64,000 nt of DNA, taken from Lucinisca nassula (taxonomy: Eukaryota > Mollusca > Bivalvia > Lucinida > Lucinidae). The position numbers and the translations under genes were made by a program. The notes under the pieces were generated by a model, which did no database searches, was not told the origin of the DNA, and worked only from the letters and a program-made list of their open reading frames with translations. Below, in pieces: positions 21,498-30,118 of this stretch (positions are counted from its first letter, which is position 1; each line of letters opens with the position of its first letter). Location of the stretch: the NCBI GenBank assembly GCA_963580285.1, contig OY757026.1, forward strand, positions 83,612,651-83,676,650. The letters are read 5' to 3'.

Positions 21498-21904
21498 GCA
21501 AATGTTTAGGTTTCTGCCTTCTATATGGACAAAGGTTCGTTTGTGAAGACATTAGAACGTTCACAATGATTCTGAAGGAAATGTTTATTTCAACTTCTTT
21601 TTGAAATATGGGGAGAAGTTCTGCCGATGTCATATGCCTTTAAATGAGAAGCTCATTTCATTTTACGGAGACAAATATTGTACTTAACCATCGGGCATAA
21701 GGTAGTTTATACCTGAATTAGCGCAATGAGCACGATAAATATAGCATGGTTCCCTCCAATATATGTAATCAACGTCACTGTAGCGTCGTTAATAGGAAAA
21801 CTGCATACCTACAAATATTTTCGCATTTAAATTCGAACCCACAATTCAACCTTTTTTTATCAATTATTTTATGAAAAGTACTGTAAATATAAAGAACGAA
21901 AGTA
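21498..21904. other. Spacer between inverted old Naiad tails
   Basis: No gene or known repeat is seen. It is flanked by oppositely oriented, diverged Naiad tails, the same inverted arrangement as at 4533-6894. Confidence 0.5.
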
Positions 21905-22170
21905 ACTCACTTAAAAATAGAAGAGAAGGCAATGATCAGGAATCGATCTAATTAACCCACAGCTCCCATAAAAGACAAAAAAGGGAAAGAAACACAAACA
22001 TGAAACAACTAGACCCTAATGGAAACATCAATAGCGGAAAGACGAAAGGACAATTACTTTCCCACAAGATGGCCAATTGGCTATCCAAAATCAAACAAAA
22101 TTAGCGATTCAAACACTCATAGACAAACCATAACAAAAATAAACCGCGACAGAAGAACGCGACAAAATGT
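21905..22170 (-). mobile_element. Diverged Naiad tail fragment, inverted
   Basis: The - strand terminal tail portion of the older subfamily: ATAGAAGAGAAGGCAATGATCAGG at the end, then ACCCACAGCTCCCAT, AAGGGAAAGAAACAC and CTTTCCCACAAGATGGCC. It loses similarity near AAACCGCGACAGAAG. Confidence 0.72.
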
Positions 22171-22346
22171 ATGCGATGTCTGACCATAACAACAATAACC
22201 CGCGACAGAAGGTGTTTGTGTCTTTGTTACGTGTGCGTTCTAATCTACAGTTAACCTTGCAGTCATCTCGCTGAATAGATCGTGTAATGAAGGTACCCTG
22301 TAAAACAGATGTGCACCCGATGTGGTCGAGCATATGAGAAAAGGTA

Positions 22347-22746
22347 TTCTAACACAGCGCCTATATTGGCTATGTAAAAGAAGTGTGATTTATCATGCAA
22401 CAAATCACCAGTCGAAAGAGCGTGACGTTATGAAGTCATTTGTAGTTTCCTGAACGTTAGACGGTAAAACGCTATTATTTAACAACAAAAACATTACACA
22501 AGGACATAAATGTGTGTGACACAGTCAATAATTTTGGTGGGATTTCTTCTAACAATTTCAGGGGAGAATGTGAAGAAAACAACAAAATTATTGTCGATTT
22601 TTAGTGTGTTTTTATGGTGTTAGAATCGAAACAGATCAGCTCTTGTGTGTGATAATAGCAGTTTGTCGGCCACTTGTAAATAGACAAATAACCTTGAAAC
22701 TGTGATATATTACTAAACAAATCACTGCTAGGGCTGATCAATTCCT
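22347..22746. repeat. Repeat R390, copy 1
   Basis: About 400 bp from TTCTAACACAGCGC to GGGCTGATCAATTCCTTAA. It matches 58713-59126 along its length: AACAAATCAC, GAGCGTGACG, TTTAGACGGT, GCGGGATTT-like, AGAATCGAAA. It is a dispersed non-coding repeat of unknown class, with loosely inverted GATCAGCTCT/AGAGCTGATC pieces near one end. Confidence 0.7.
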
Positions 22747-22770
22747 TAATTATCGCATATGCAGTCAGTT

Positions 22771-23345
22771 TCTTACATGGATGTGAGGAGTGGGTGGAAA
22801 CATCCGCCCCGATGGTCACTATCCGGCACCACGAGGCTCGCCGAGTGATGTCGGACAGTAAATAAAAATAAAAAATTAGTTCTTTTAAGAGAAATGGAAA
22901 CATTCATAAGAAAGAAGATGGGTCATACTACGTAGTTTCGGCTAATAAAGCCTCATCAGTGACCCTGTAATGATCCGGCAAAGAAAGCCAGAGGAAACCT
23001 ACTGCAATTTTGCGGGACGGATTTTTCTGTCCATCCCTCACACCCATATAGGATTCTTTTTTTTTTTGCATACCTTCCATTTCTGAGCGTGGGGTTTTAA
23101 TACTGCTTTCACTTCGGTTGTCGACGTCCGCCATATTGACATGACATTAAAGTGATGTTTAGTGACGTCACGCAACGTGCTGTGACGTCAACCTTAACGA
23201 AAGCACGTATGATGTCGTATTCAACTAGTGCATTTTTCAAACATGCGAGAAAATTCAAATTTGGGTGGGTGGGAACACCAAAGTAAGAACATTTTTTTTT
23301 ATCTCAAGCTTAATCTATGGATTTCTTTATCTGGTGTGCAAGAGT
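22771..23345 (+). mobile_element. MITE-B, interrupted by a hammerhead unit
   Basis: A MITE-B copy (GGATGTGAGGAGTGGGTGG, GTCACTATCCGGCACCACG) is broken after GTCGGACAGTA at about 22861 by about 150 bp of foreign sequence. It resumes at TGCGGGACGGATTTTTC near 23013 and runs to CTGGTGTGCAAG. Confidence 0.78.
22920..22965 (-). ncRNA. Hammerhead ribozyme, diverged retrozyme-type unit
   Basis: Read on the - strand: stem I GGGUCA, core CUGAUGA, stem II GGCU-UUAUU-AGCC, GAAA, stem III ACUA-CG-UAGU, cleavage triplet GUA, and stem I return UGACCC. All conserved core nucleotides are present. Compared with the 260-bp family, stem II changes on both sides (GGCC/GGCC to GGCU/AGCC) and stem I pairs U-A instead of U-G. 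These are compensatory changes that support a conserved fold. Only one core is seen, so this is a monomer or a remnant inserted in MITE-B. Confidence 0.88.
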
Positions 23346-23417
23346 CCTATATTCTCTTATAACCAGGCATGGTAAACGAGTCATCCGTGTTGGAGTTATT
23401 GGAGTGTCACTTCATAA

Positions 23418-23773
23418 CAAAGAGGACCGTACATGAGTGTTAATGTATTATTCAATTTATTAAACGAGTTGAGTGCTAGGGAAAGATCCGAGGCTTTGCC
23501 GAGCATTTTGTCCCTTTTCCTTAACGAGTTTAATAAAATTAATATAACAGGAGCACGAGTGGAAGATTCTGTTTATCCTATGACATTTAAAACGCATTTA
23601 TATTCACGATTTGTGTATAAAAATGTCAATATTACGCCATTAGAAAACGCGGCGAAGTTTAGGACGCCGCACATGTTACGTAACGGGGCGTATGGAATTC
23701 ATTGCATATTTCATCAACTAGTGGATTATCGATTTTATTAGATTACGTTTTTACATTCTCAGACGCGGCGGCA
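23418..23773. repeat. Dispersed repeat related to 3241-3999
   Basis: The sequence GAGGACCGTACATGAGTGTT, then the AGGCTTTGCCGAGCATTTTG hairpin region, and the distal CATCAACTAGTGGATTATCG to TTTTTACATTCTCAGACG block all match the element at 3241-3999. A MITE-C copy is inserted at its right end. Confidence 0.68.
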
Positions 23774-23776
23774 TAT

Positions 23777-24012
23777 GGGCCCCGTCAAGCGATTTTGGTA
23801 CTTATCGCCTATGCGAGCAGCGAAGGTTCAGGCGAGCCTGCGCATCCGCGCAGTCTCGCCAGAACCTTCGCTGCTCGCTCATACAAGCAGTGAATCAAGA
23901 GGAACCTTCAGACAGAAAGCCATATCCCTGGCCCCTCTGAATGGCTGGGCATGCGCAGTTGAAACTTGTCATGACGGAATGCTCGAAGACCCAAATTCGC
24001 TTGGCGGGGCTC
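23777..24012 (+). mobile_element. MITE-C, 236 bp
   Basis: It begins GGGCCCCGTCAAGCGA and ends in the inverted form TTCGCTTGGCGGGGCTC. The centre is a long palindrome (AGCGAAGGTTCAGGCGAG mirrored). The flanking duplication is ATAT (23773-23776 and 24013-24016). It sits just upstream of the last fucolectin exon, within its intron. Confidence 0.92.
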
Positions 24013-24064
24013 ATATGATAAGCTGAGTTGTTCTAAAAGCAGTTGTTTTCTTGTCAATTTTCAG

Positions 24065-24288
24065 ATGAGAAAGTTGAAAACATGTTGGTCATGGCAGGTG
24101 ACACGATCTGTAGTGCAGTAACACCTCCTGGTGACTTGATCGGATACGTCTGTCTAGAGTTGCCACTGAAATATTTTAAGCGCGATCTGCGTATCATTAG
24201 CAAAGACGGGTCTGCCTTTGGTGTGGCTGAAGTAGAAATTTTTCGCGATGTCGATCCCAGTTGGTTGAGCAACGAGACATTTTATTAA
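24065..24288 (+). CDS. Terminal exon: fucolectin-type domain, C-terminal half
   Basis: The acceptor TTGTCAATTTTCAG precedes 24065. Two leading bases complete a phase 1 codon from the exon at 19525, and the reading stays open to TAA at 24286-24288 (about 74 residues). It contains the second half of the FTP fold: TICSAVTPPGDLIGYVCLEL, where the paired cysteines match the conserved disulphide; a strand with DLRIIS; and AFGVAEVEIF, the family's terminal LaEVeV strand. The fold therefore closes about eight residues before the stop, which argues that this is a genuine last exon and that the domain is complete. No clear AATAAA is visible in the following 300 bp. The gene as seen encodes CCP followed by an FTP domain at the C-terminus; the N-terminal part is outside the window or unrecognised. 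Confidence 0.82.
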
Positions 24289-24644
24289 AGAGAAATGATA
24301 AAGAAAGCAGACATAAAGAGGGTCATTCTATTGAAAACCGCGTATAAAAATGTTATCAACCACTTGTTTTACTTCAACTCTTTAATAATTTTCGAGGGAC
24401 TCCCCACTTCATCAGGGTTATATGGACACCACACTCTACATTTTACATTACTTTCCAATATGGCCTTCCAATGTTTGAGACAGCAATACCATGACGTCAT
24501 GACATCACGACGCCAACACGCCATGAAACCTTTGGCACGACGTCACAAAAAATGTTATGTTTATTTACATTTGATGCATATCTTTTCTTCTTAGAGTAAC
24601 CTCCCTTGAATCATCTTTAATGTAGACCCGCAATGCAATATTAT
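24289..24644. other. 3' flank of the fucolectin-type gene
   Basis: No gene or strong polyadenylation signal is seen. Several CGTCA-rich palindromic bits occur, such as ATGACGTCATGACATC near 24491. The Naiad composite starts at about 24645. Confidence 0.5.
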
Positions 24645-25153
24645 GCGATGTCATAGCGGTTGCTGCTGCCTTGAATGAATGTTTTAATCGATGGTGTAAA
24701 GGTGAGTGTGTTGAGCATAATGCCCCTTAAATAATCGAAACTTAGCATTCTGAAATTGGTGACCAAACGCATTTCTTTATAATTTCAAAATACGAACTTA
24801 TTAAATCCTAAACCTAAGTCGTCTTTACGTCACCTTAAACTAGGTATTCAAGAATTTCATAGGAAGTTTGTTTTGCTTCCAGCTGATAAGGCCGCTAACA
24901 ATGTGGTCGTTGTTTGACTGCTTCACTATGTTAACACTCTTCAGCAAGAACTTGGTGGTACTTAGGTCTATGAACTTCAGCCTTAAGCTGTAGAGAGGGC
25001 TTTAGTTGTTGCCCACACTTGTCATTTAGCCGTCAAGTTTGTTGTCTGTGTTGCAGAAGGCCAGGACAAGCTTCTAATGTTATATTGGTTACCTACACCA
25101 AAGTCCATAGAAAGCACGGTTTATTGCAAAATCAAGTTCTTGTACCACCACTG
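24645..25153 (+). pseudogene. Naiad composite: RT N-terminal segment
   Basis: A decayed coding stretch equivalent to 11045-11530 of the fuller copy: FNRWCK, KRISL, SLRHLKLGIQEFH, ADKAANNVVVV, TGA (24915-24917), then LHYVNTL and LYWLP. Several other stops and frameshifts are present. It is interrupted at 25153 by an inverted Naiad 3' end, and resumes at 26129 with the KLLTS block. Confidence 0.85.
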
Positions 25154-25734
25154 AAAGTAGAAGTAAAATAAAGATCAGGAATTGATACAATTAACTTACT
25201 CCACCCATAAAAGACACCAAAGGGAAAGAAATACAAACATTAAGCGACCAGACCATAATGGAAACCTAAACAAAGGAAGGCCATAAGGACAGTTACTTTC
25301 CCACAAAATGGCCATATTCCATCCAAAACCAAATGACACAAGTGATACACACAGTAAGTAACAAACAACACCATAAATAAATCGCCACAGAAGAGCCGCC
25401 TTGGAACGGTCAGTGGAAGATTTCCACTGGGGGGCTTAAATCGATTTTACGTGGCCACAATCCTCGCCCTTACTTCCGTCGCGATTTAGACAAATAATTT
25501 GTTCAGTCCGCATGAAGGCCTCCTAACACATCACTGCAACATCTCCGTGAAACAAAAATATAAGAACCACAGAGGTGAGACATCGGTGAGGACTCGACAG
25601 CAAGAAACCACTGAAATGCTGGAGCAAAAGAAAACCAACAGTTAGACTCCGATGAGCCCGACCAGAGACAGAGCATCAGGCACCAACCAACATTATCTCT
25701 CTAATTTTCAATAAGCCTTTACGTTGGAGTCGTC
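25154..25734 (-). mobile_element. Nested inverted Naiad tail
   Basis: A full - strand tail from its terminal AAAGTAGAAGTAAAAT to the stop of the - strand RT piece at 25735-26128. It is inserted in the + strand RT at the ATTEL/SKLLT site. Confidence 0.87.
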
Positions 25735-26128
25735 ATATAATCTGAGGCCTGACACACCGGCGTGCAATTGCAGAGGGAAGCAAAGTTGCCAACCGTGATT
25801 GGGTTAACTACCGTTCATGCAGTCTGTCGTATAATATCCATGTTATATCCAATCGTTTTATATCGAATAATGATTTTACGAAATTGGGTGCTGAAGTCAT
25901 TGCGGTTATATATTTTTATGAATTTATATACTAAGTCACCGTAAAATTCGTGTTCCGATAGACCTTGTTGCAGAAGAGATTTAAGTCCAATATTGAATTT
26001 TGAAATTAAATCAGAATGGCGTCTATAAAATTTTGAAAAGGCTTTGTGTAGTTTATGGTACCGATAACCCTGATTAAGTAGTTTAGCCGTTAATAATTTA
26101 TTACAAGTGTTGAAGTCAGTTACATGAC
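25735..26128 (-). pseudogene. Nested inverted Naiad RT C-terminus
   Basis: The - strand encodes NKLLTAKLLNQGYRYHKL, KAFSKFYRRHSDLIS, GLSEHEFYGDLVYKF, RYKTIGY, RQTA, then TGA at 25815-25817, then TVVNPITVGNF. Four other copies have TGC (cysteine) at that codon. The piece is 5' truncated and relatively young. Confidence 0.85.
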
Positions 26129-26180
26129 TACAAATTATTAACTTCATAAAAAAAACATGTAATGAAATATTGCAACAAAT
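26129..26180 (+). pseudogene. Naiad composite: short RT segment
   Basis: About 50 bp of the host RT, equivalent to the KLLTS...HVIKYC block, survive between the nested inverted Naiad and the tandem 260-bp repeats. The RT resumes at about 26853 with FERS. Confidence 0.75.
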
Positions 26181-26257
26181 ATGTTCTATAAAAGGGTTAT
26201 CCTTTGGAAGCAAGGAATACACCACAGAACTGAATATATGGAGTGTACATGTTTTCT

Positions 26258-26303
26258 GGGCCAGACTAGCTAGTTTCAGCAAATTAGGCCTCATCAGTGA
26301 CCC
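26258..26303 (-). ncRNA. Hammerhead ribozyme, unit 1
   Basis: On the - strand: GGGUCA, CUGAUGA, a weakened stem II (one C-to-U change, CUGAAAC in place of CCGAAAC), GAAA, ACUA-GC-UAGU, GUC, UGGCCC. Predicted cleavage is at 26263/26264. Stem II damage may lower activity relative to units 2 and 3. Confidence 0.85.
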
Positions 26304-26517
26304 TCAGCTATTTTCAAAATTCCACAATGGAATCAATGATCCCAAAGGACAAGAAAATATAATCTACACTACGATGTAGGGCAGGGAGACGTTTTACCGC
26401 CGCCACACATTCCCACACACCAGCTGTAGTGAAGTTAAATATGTTCTATAAAAGGGTTATCCTTTGGAAGCAAGGAATACACCACAGAACTGAATATATG
26501 GAGTGTACATGTTTTCT

Positions 26518-26563
26518 GGGTCAGACTAGCTAGTTTCGGCAAATTAGGCCTCATCAGTGACCC
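26518..26563 (-). ncRNA. Hammerhead ribozyme, unit 2
   Basis: All core nucleotides are present. Stem I is fully Watson-Crick (GGGUCA with UGACCC), stem II is GGC/GCC, stem III is ACUA-GC-UAGU, and the triplet is GUC. Predicted cleavage at 26523/26524 is exactly 260 nt from units 1 and 3. Confidence 0.93.
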
Positions 26564-26777
26564 TCAGCTATTTTCAAAATTCCACAATGGAATCAATGAT
26601 CCCAAAGGACAAGAAAATATAATCTACACTATGATGTAGGGCAGGGAGACGTTTTACCGCCGCCACACATTCCCACACACCAGCTGTAGTGAAGTTAAAT
26701 ATGTTCTATAAAAGGGTTATCCTTTGGAAGCAAGGAATACACCACAGAACTGAATATATGGAGTGTACATGTTTTCT

Positions 26778-26823
26778 GGGCCAGACTAGCTAGTTTCGGC
26801 AAATTAGGCCTCATCAGTGACCC
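26778..26823 (-). ncRNA. Hammerhead ribozyme, unit 3
   Basis: The same core as unit 2, with stem I GGGUCA/UGGCCC (one U-G wobble). Predicted cleavage is at 26783/26784. Confidence 0.92.
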
Positions 26824-26852
26824 TCAGCCATTTTCAAAATTCCACAATGGAA

Positions 26853-27213
26853 TTCTTCGAAAGATCGGTAAAAATCTGTTTTGGTCTAATTCTTATGAAG
26901 CTGTAAATAAATTGAAATCCAGACGTTTTCGTGTTTCAAGTCTGTCTACTGGTGATTTTTCCACCCATTACACTACACTTCCTCATAATCCTATTGAAGA
27001 AAAACTCGATGCTTTAATTGAATGGACATTTCATGGGGAAGACTCCCTCTATCTTGGATGTAATATAAGAAATGCTTTTTCACTTCTGAAGAGCATACAA
27101 ATTATACTTTATGGTCATGTCAGAACGTGTGTGAAGTTATTCAGACAAGTTGTGGATATTCCGATGTCAACTAATTGCGCACCCCTTGTGGCTTATCAGT
27201 TTTAATTTGTTAT
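26853..27213 (+). pseudogene. Naiad composite: RT palm segment
   Basis: The host RT continues: FERS, KSRRFRVSSLSTGDFST, IEEKLDALIEWTF, KLFRQVVDIPMSTNCAPL. The normal GIPMG is changed to DIPMS. It breaks after a TTTGTTATG codon run, where a solo tail is inserted. Confidence 0.82.
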
Positions 27214-27737
27214 GTCTGGTCGGGCCCATCTGAGTCTAACTGTTGGTTTTCTTTTGCTCCAGCATTTCAGTGGTTTCTTGCTGTCGAGTCCTCACCGTTG
27301 TCTCACCTCTGTGGTTCTTTGATTTTTTGTGTTCACGGAGATGTTGCACTGGTGAGTTAGGAGGCCTTCATGCGGACTGAACACATTATTTGTCTAAATC
27401 GCGACGGAAGTAAGGGCGAGGATTGTGGCCGAGTAAAATCGATTTAAGCCCCCCAGTGGAAATCATTCCACTGACTGTTCCAAGGCGGTTCTTCTGTGGC
27501 GGTATATTTATGGTGTTGTTTGTTACTTACTGTGTGTATCACTTGTGTTTTTTTTTATTTTTTGGATGGCCATATGGCCATTTTGTGGGAAAGTAACTGT
27601 CCTTATGGCCTTCCGTTGTTTAGGTTTCCATTATGGTCTGGCCGCTTAAGGTTTGTGTTTCTTTCCCTTTGGTGTCTTTGATGGGTGGAGTAAGTTAATT
27701 GTATCGATTCCTGATCTTTGTTTTTCTTCTACTTTTC
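27214..27737 (+). mobile_element. Naiad tail inserted in RT palm
   Basis: A + strand tail starts inside the TCTGGTCGGGCCCATC block and ends TTTTTCTTCTACTTTT. The RT resumes at CATGATGTCCC with about 10 bp of the RT (the region coding ERD) missing at the junction. Confidence 0.83.
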
Positions 27738-27786
27738 ATGATGTCCCTTTCTGCTGAAAACCAGTCTTAAATCATTGAAGCTTTTA
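27738..27786 (+). pseudogene. Naiad composite: 49-bp RT islet
   Basis: RT sequence equivalent to MMSLSAENQS...IIEAFK, stranded between a + strand and a - strand tail. It ends GAAGCTTTTA, the same point at which MITE-A split the older copy at 8122. Confidence 0.78.
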
Positions 27787-28179
27787 AGTAAAGTAGAAGT
27801 AAAACAAAGATCAGGAATTGATACAATTAACTTACTCCATCCATAAAAGACACCAAAGGGAAAGAAATACAAATATTAAGCGACCAGACCATAATGGAAA
27901 CCTAAACAAAGGAAGGCCATATGGACAGTTACTTTCCCACAAAATGGCCATATGGCCATGTGTGTGTGAATTCGGGTTTAACGTTGCTTTCAACATGGCC
28001 ATATGGCCATCCAAAATTAAAAGACACAAGTGATACACACAGTAAGTAACAAACAACAACATAAATAAATCGCCACAGAAGAGCCGCCTTGGAACGGTCA
28101 GTGGAAGATTTCCACTGGGGGGCTTAAATCGATTTTACGTGGCCACAATCCTCGCCCTTACTTCCGTCGCGATTTAACT
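27787..28179 (-). mobile_element. Naiad tail, inverted, inserted in RT
   Basis: A - strand tail from AAAGTAGAAGTAAAAC to the GTCGCGATTTA block, followed at once by RT sequence CTCGACTTCTAGG. It contains a 35-bp SINE-3 end at 27960-27994. Confidence 0.85.
27960..27994 (-). mobile_element. 35-bp SINE-3 3' end with 16-bp target duplication
   Basis: The sequence equals only the last 35 bp of SINE-3 (GTTAAACCCGAATTC then CA repeats, read on -). It is flanked by a perfect 16-bp duplication ATGGCCATATGGCCAT at 27944-27959 and 27995-28010. This is an extremely 5'-truncated retroposition. Confidence 0.92.
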
Positions 28180-28887
28180 CGACTTCTAGGTATTTGGATG
28201 TTTTTTTTAAATATTGACAATACCTATTTCGATGGTTTGATCAGTCAAATTTACCCTCCAGAACTTCAGTTAAATAAAGCCATTTCTGCAGATACCGAGG
28301 CCCCGTTTTTTTGTTACATCTGTATATTATAGATGGGTTTGTTTCTTGCAAAATCTATGATAAACGTGATGATTTTGAGATTGTAAATTTTCCTTTTTTG
28401 GGTGGTGATGTTCCTCGTGCGCCATCCTATTGCGTTTATATTTCCCAATTAATTCGGTTTGCCAGAGTGTGTAGTAACGTAACTGACTTCAACAGTCGTC
28501 ATAAATTATTAACTGCTAAACGTCTTAATCAGGGTCATCGGTAGCATAAACTACGCAAAAGCTTTTCATAATTTTATAGACGCCATTCAGATTCAATTTC
28601 AAAATTCAATATTGGACTTAAATCTCTTCTGCAACAAGGTCTATCGGAACCCGAATTTTATTGTGACTTAGTATATGAATTCAGAAAAATATATAACCGC
28701 AATGACTTCAGGACCCAATATCGAAAAAAAAATCATTATTCGATATAAAAAGATTGGGTACAACACAAATGTTTTACGGCAGTCTGCATGCATGGTAGTT
28801 AACCCAATCACGGTTGACAACTTTGCTTCCCTCTTTAATAGCACGCCGGTGGGACAGGCCTCAGATTCTCTGACGGTTCCAGCATAA
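28180..28887 (+). pseudogene. Naiad composite: RT C-terminal segment
   Basis: From CTCGACTTCTAGG onward the host RT continues: LHLYIIDGFVSCKIYDKR, DDFEIVNFPFLGGDVP, YISQLIRFARVCSNV, GLSEPEFYCDLVYEF, SACMVVNPITVDNF, ending GQASDSLTVPA and TAA. It has small deletions and several stops. It closes the element begun at 24645. Confidence 0.85.
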
Positions 28888-29432
28888 ACGCTTACTGAGA
28901 ATTAGAGAGATCTTATTCAATGTAATGTTGGTTGGTGCCTGATGCTCTGTCACTGGTCGGGCCGATAGGAGTGTAACTGTTGGCTTTCTTTTGCGCCAGC
29001 ATTTCAGTGGTTTCTTGCTGTCGAGTCCTCACCGTTGTTTCATCTGTTGCACTGATGGATAAGGAGGCCTTCATGCGGACTGAATAAATTATTTGTCTAA
29101 ATCGCGACGGAAGTAAGGGTGAGGATTGTGGCCACGTAGTATCGATTTAAGCCCCCAATAAGGATTCGTATCACTGGCCATTCCAAGGTGGTTCTGTTGT
29201 AGCGGTTTATTTTTATTATGATTTGTTTTTGGGTGTTTGTGTCGCTTATATTATTTTGTTTTGGATAGCCGGTTGACCATAATGTGGGAAAGTAACTGTC
29301 CTTTCCGCTGTTGGTGTTTCCATAGGGGTCTTTTGTTTCGTGTTTGTGTTTCTTTCCCTTTGTTGTCTCTGATGGGAGCTGTGGGTTAATTGTATCGATT
29401 CCTGATCATTGCGTTCACTTCTATTTTTTACC
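28888..29432 (+). mobile_element. Naiad tail of the composite
   Basis: A + strand tail diverged from the young subfamily, with GTGTTTCCATAGGGGTC and a terminal TTCACTTCTATTTTT. It resembles the 1871-2428 and 21905-22170 subfamily in its last 250 bp. Confidence 0.8.
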
Positions 29433-29728
29433 CTTTTGTTAAAAAATGATTTAAAACTATCATGTTTTCCATTTTGCAGTTGTCTGATACATTTTCTCAT
29501 ACCTTTTGATTACTGTGTATGTTATTCATACTTTTGAATTGAAATGAGACATTTAATTTCGAAAATTAAAATAAAATTTAAATTTAAAGTATTTTGTAAA
29601 TCTTTAAAATTACCGTGTTAAGATTTCATTTAGACTACTTGAGGTAAGTTTTTCATATGTCTTTTACTCTGAGCAGTAAGTTCTATGCATTATTGCATCC
29701 ACTAAAATACAGAAGTTGAACTTTAAAT

Positions 29729-29964
29729 GAGCCCCGCCAAGCGAATTTGTGTCTGCGAGCATTCCATCATGACAAATTTTAACTGCGCATGCCCAGCAAT
29801 TCAGAGGTGCCAGGGATATGGTTTTCTGTCTGAAGGTTCCTCTTGATTAACTACTTGTATGAGCGAGAAGCGAAGGTTCTGGCGAGACTGCGCGGATGCG
29901 CAGGCTCGCCTGAACCTTCGCTGCTCGCATAGGCGATAAGTACCAAAATCGCTTGACGGAGCCC
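29729..29964 (-). mobile_element. MITE-C, 236 bp
   Basis: GAGCCCCGCCAAGCGAATTT to GCTTGACGGAGCCC, with flanking duplication AAAT (29725-29728 and 29965-29968). It has the same central palindrome and exactly the same length as the other four copies. Confidence 0.92.
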
Positions 29965-30118
29965 AAATAATCTCAATAAATTGTTAATATTTTTAATTTA
30001 AGGTCTAAGATTGAAAATATGAGGAAACTAGTTTAGCATATCTATTGAGATCGGTCCCAATAATTCAAATAAGTGAGCTTACAGTTCTGGACTATTAAAC
30101 ACAATATATTTCATATTT

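Larger units (their letters stand above)
26181..26852 (-). mobile_element. Retrozyme-like tandem repeat, 260-bp unit, 2.6 copies
   Basis: The ATGTTCTATAAAAGGGTTAT motif recurs at 26181, 26441 and 26701, exactly 260 bp apart and nearly identical between units. Each unit contains a type I hammerhead on the - strand. The array lies inside the Naiad RT, between the KYC and FERS codons. Tandem 200-400 bp units with short-stem-III hammerheads are the known form of metazoan retrozymes, non-autonomous retroelements that pass through small circular RNA. No protein is encoded. No clear target duplication was found. Confidence 0.9.
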
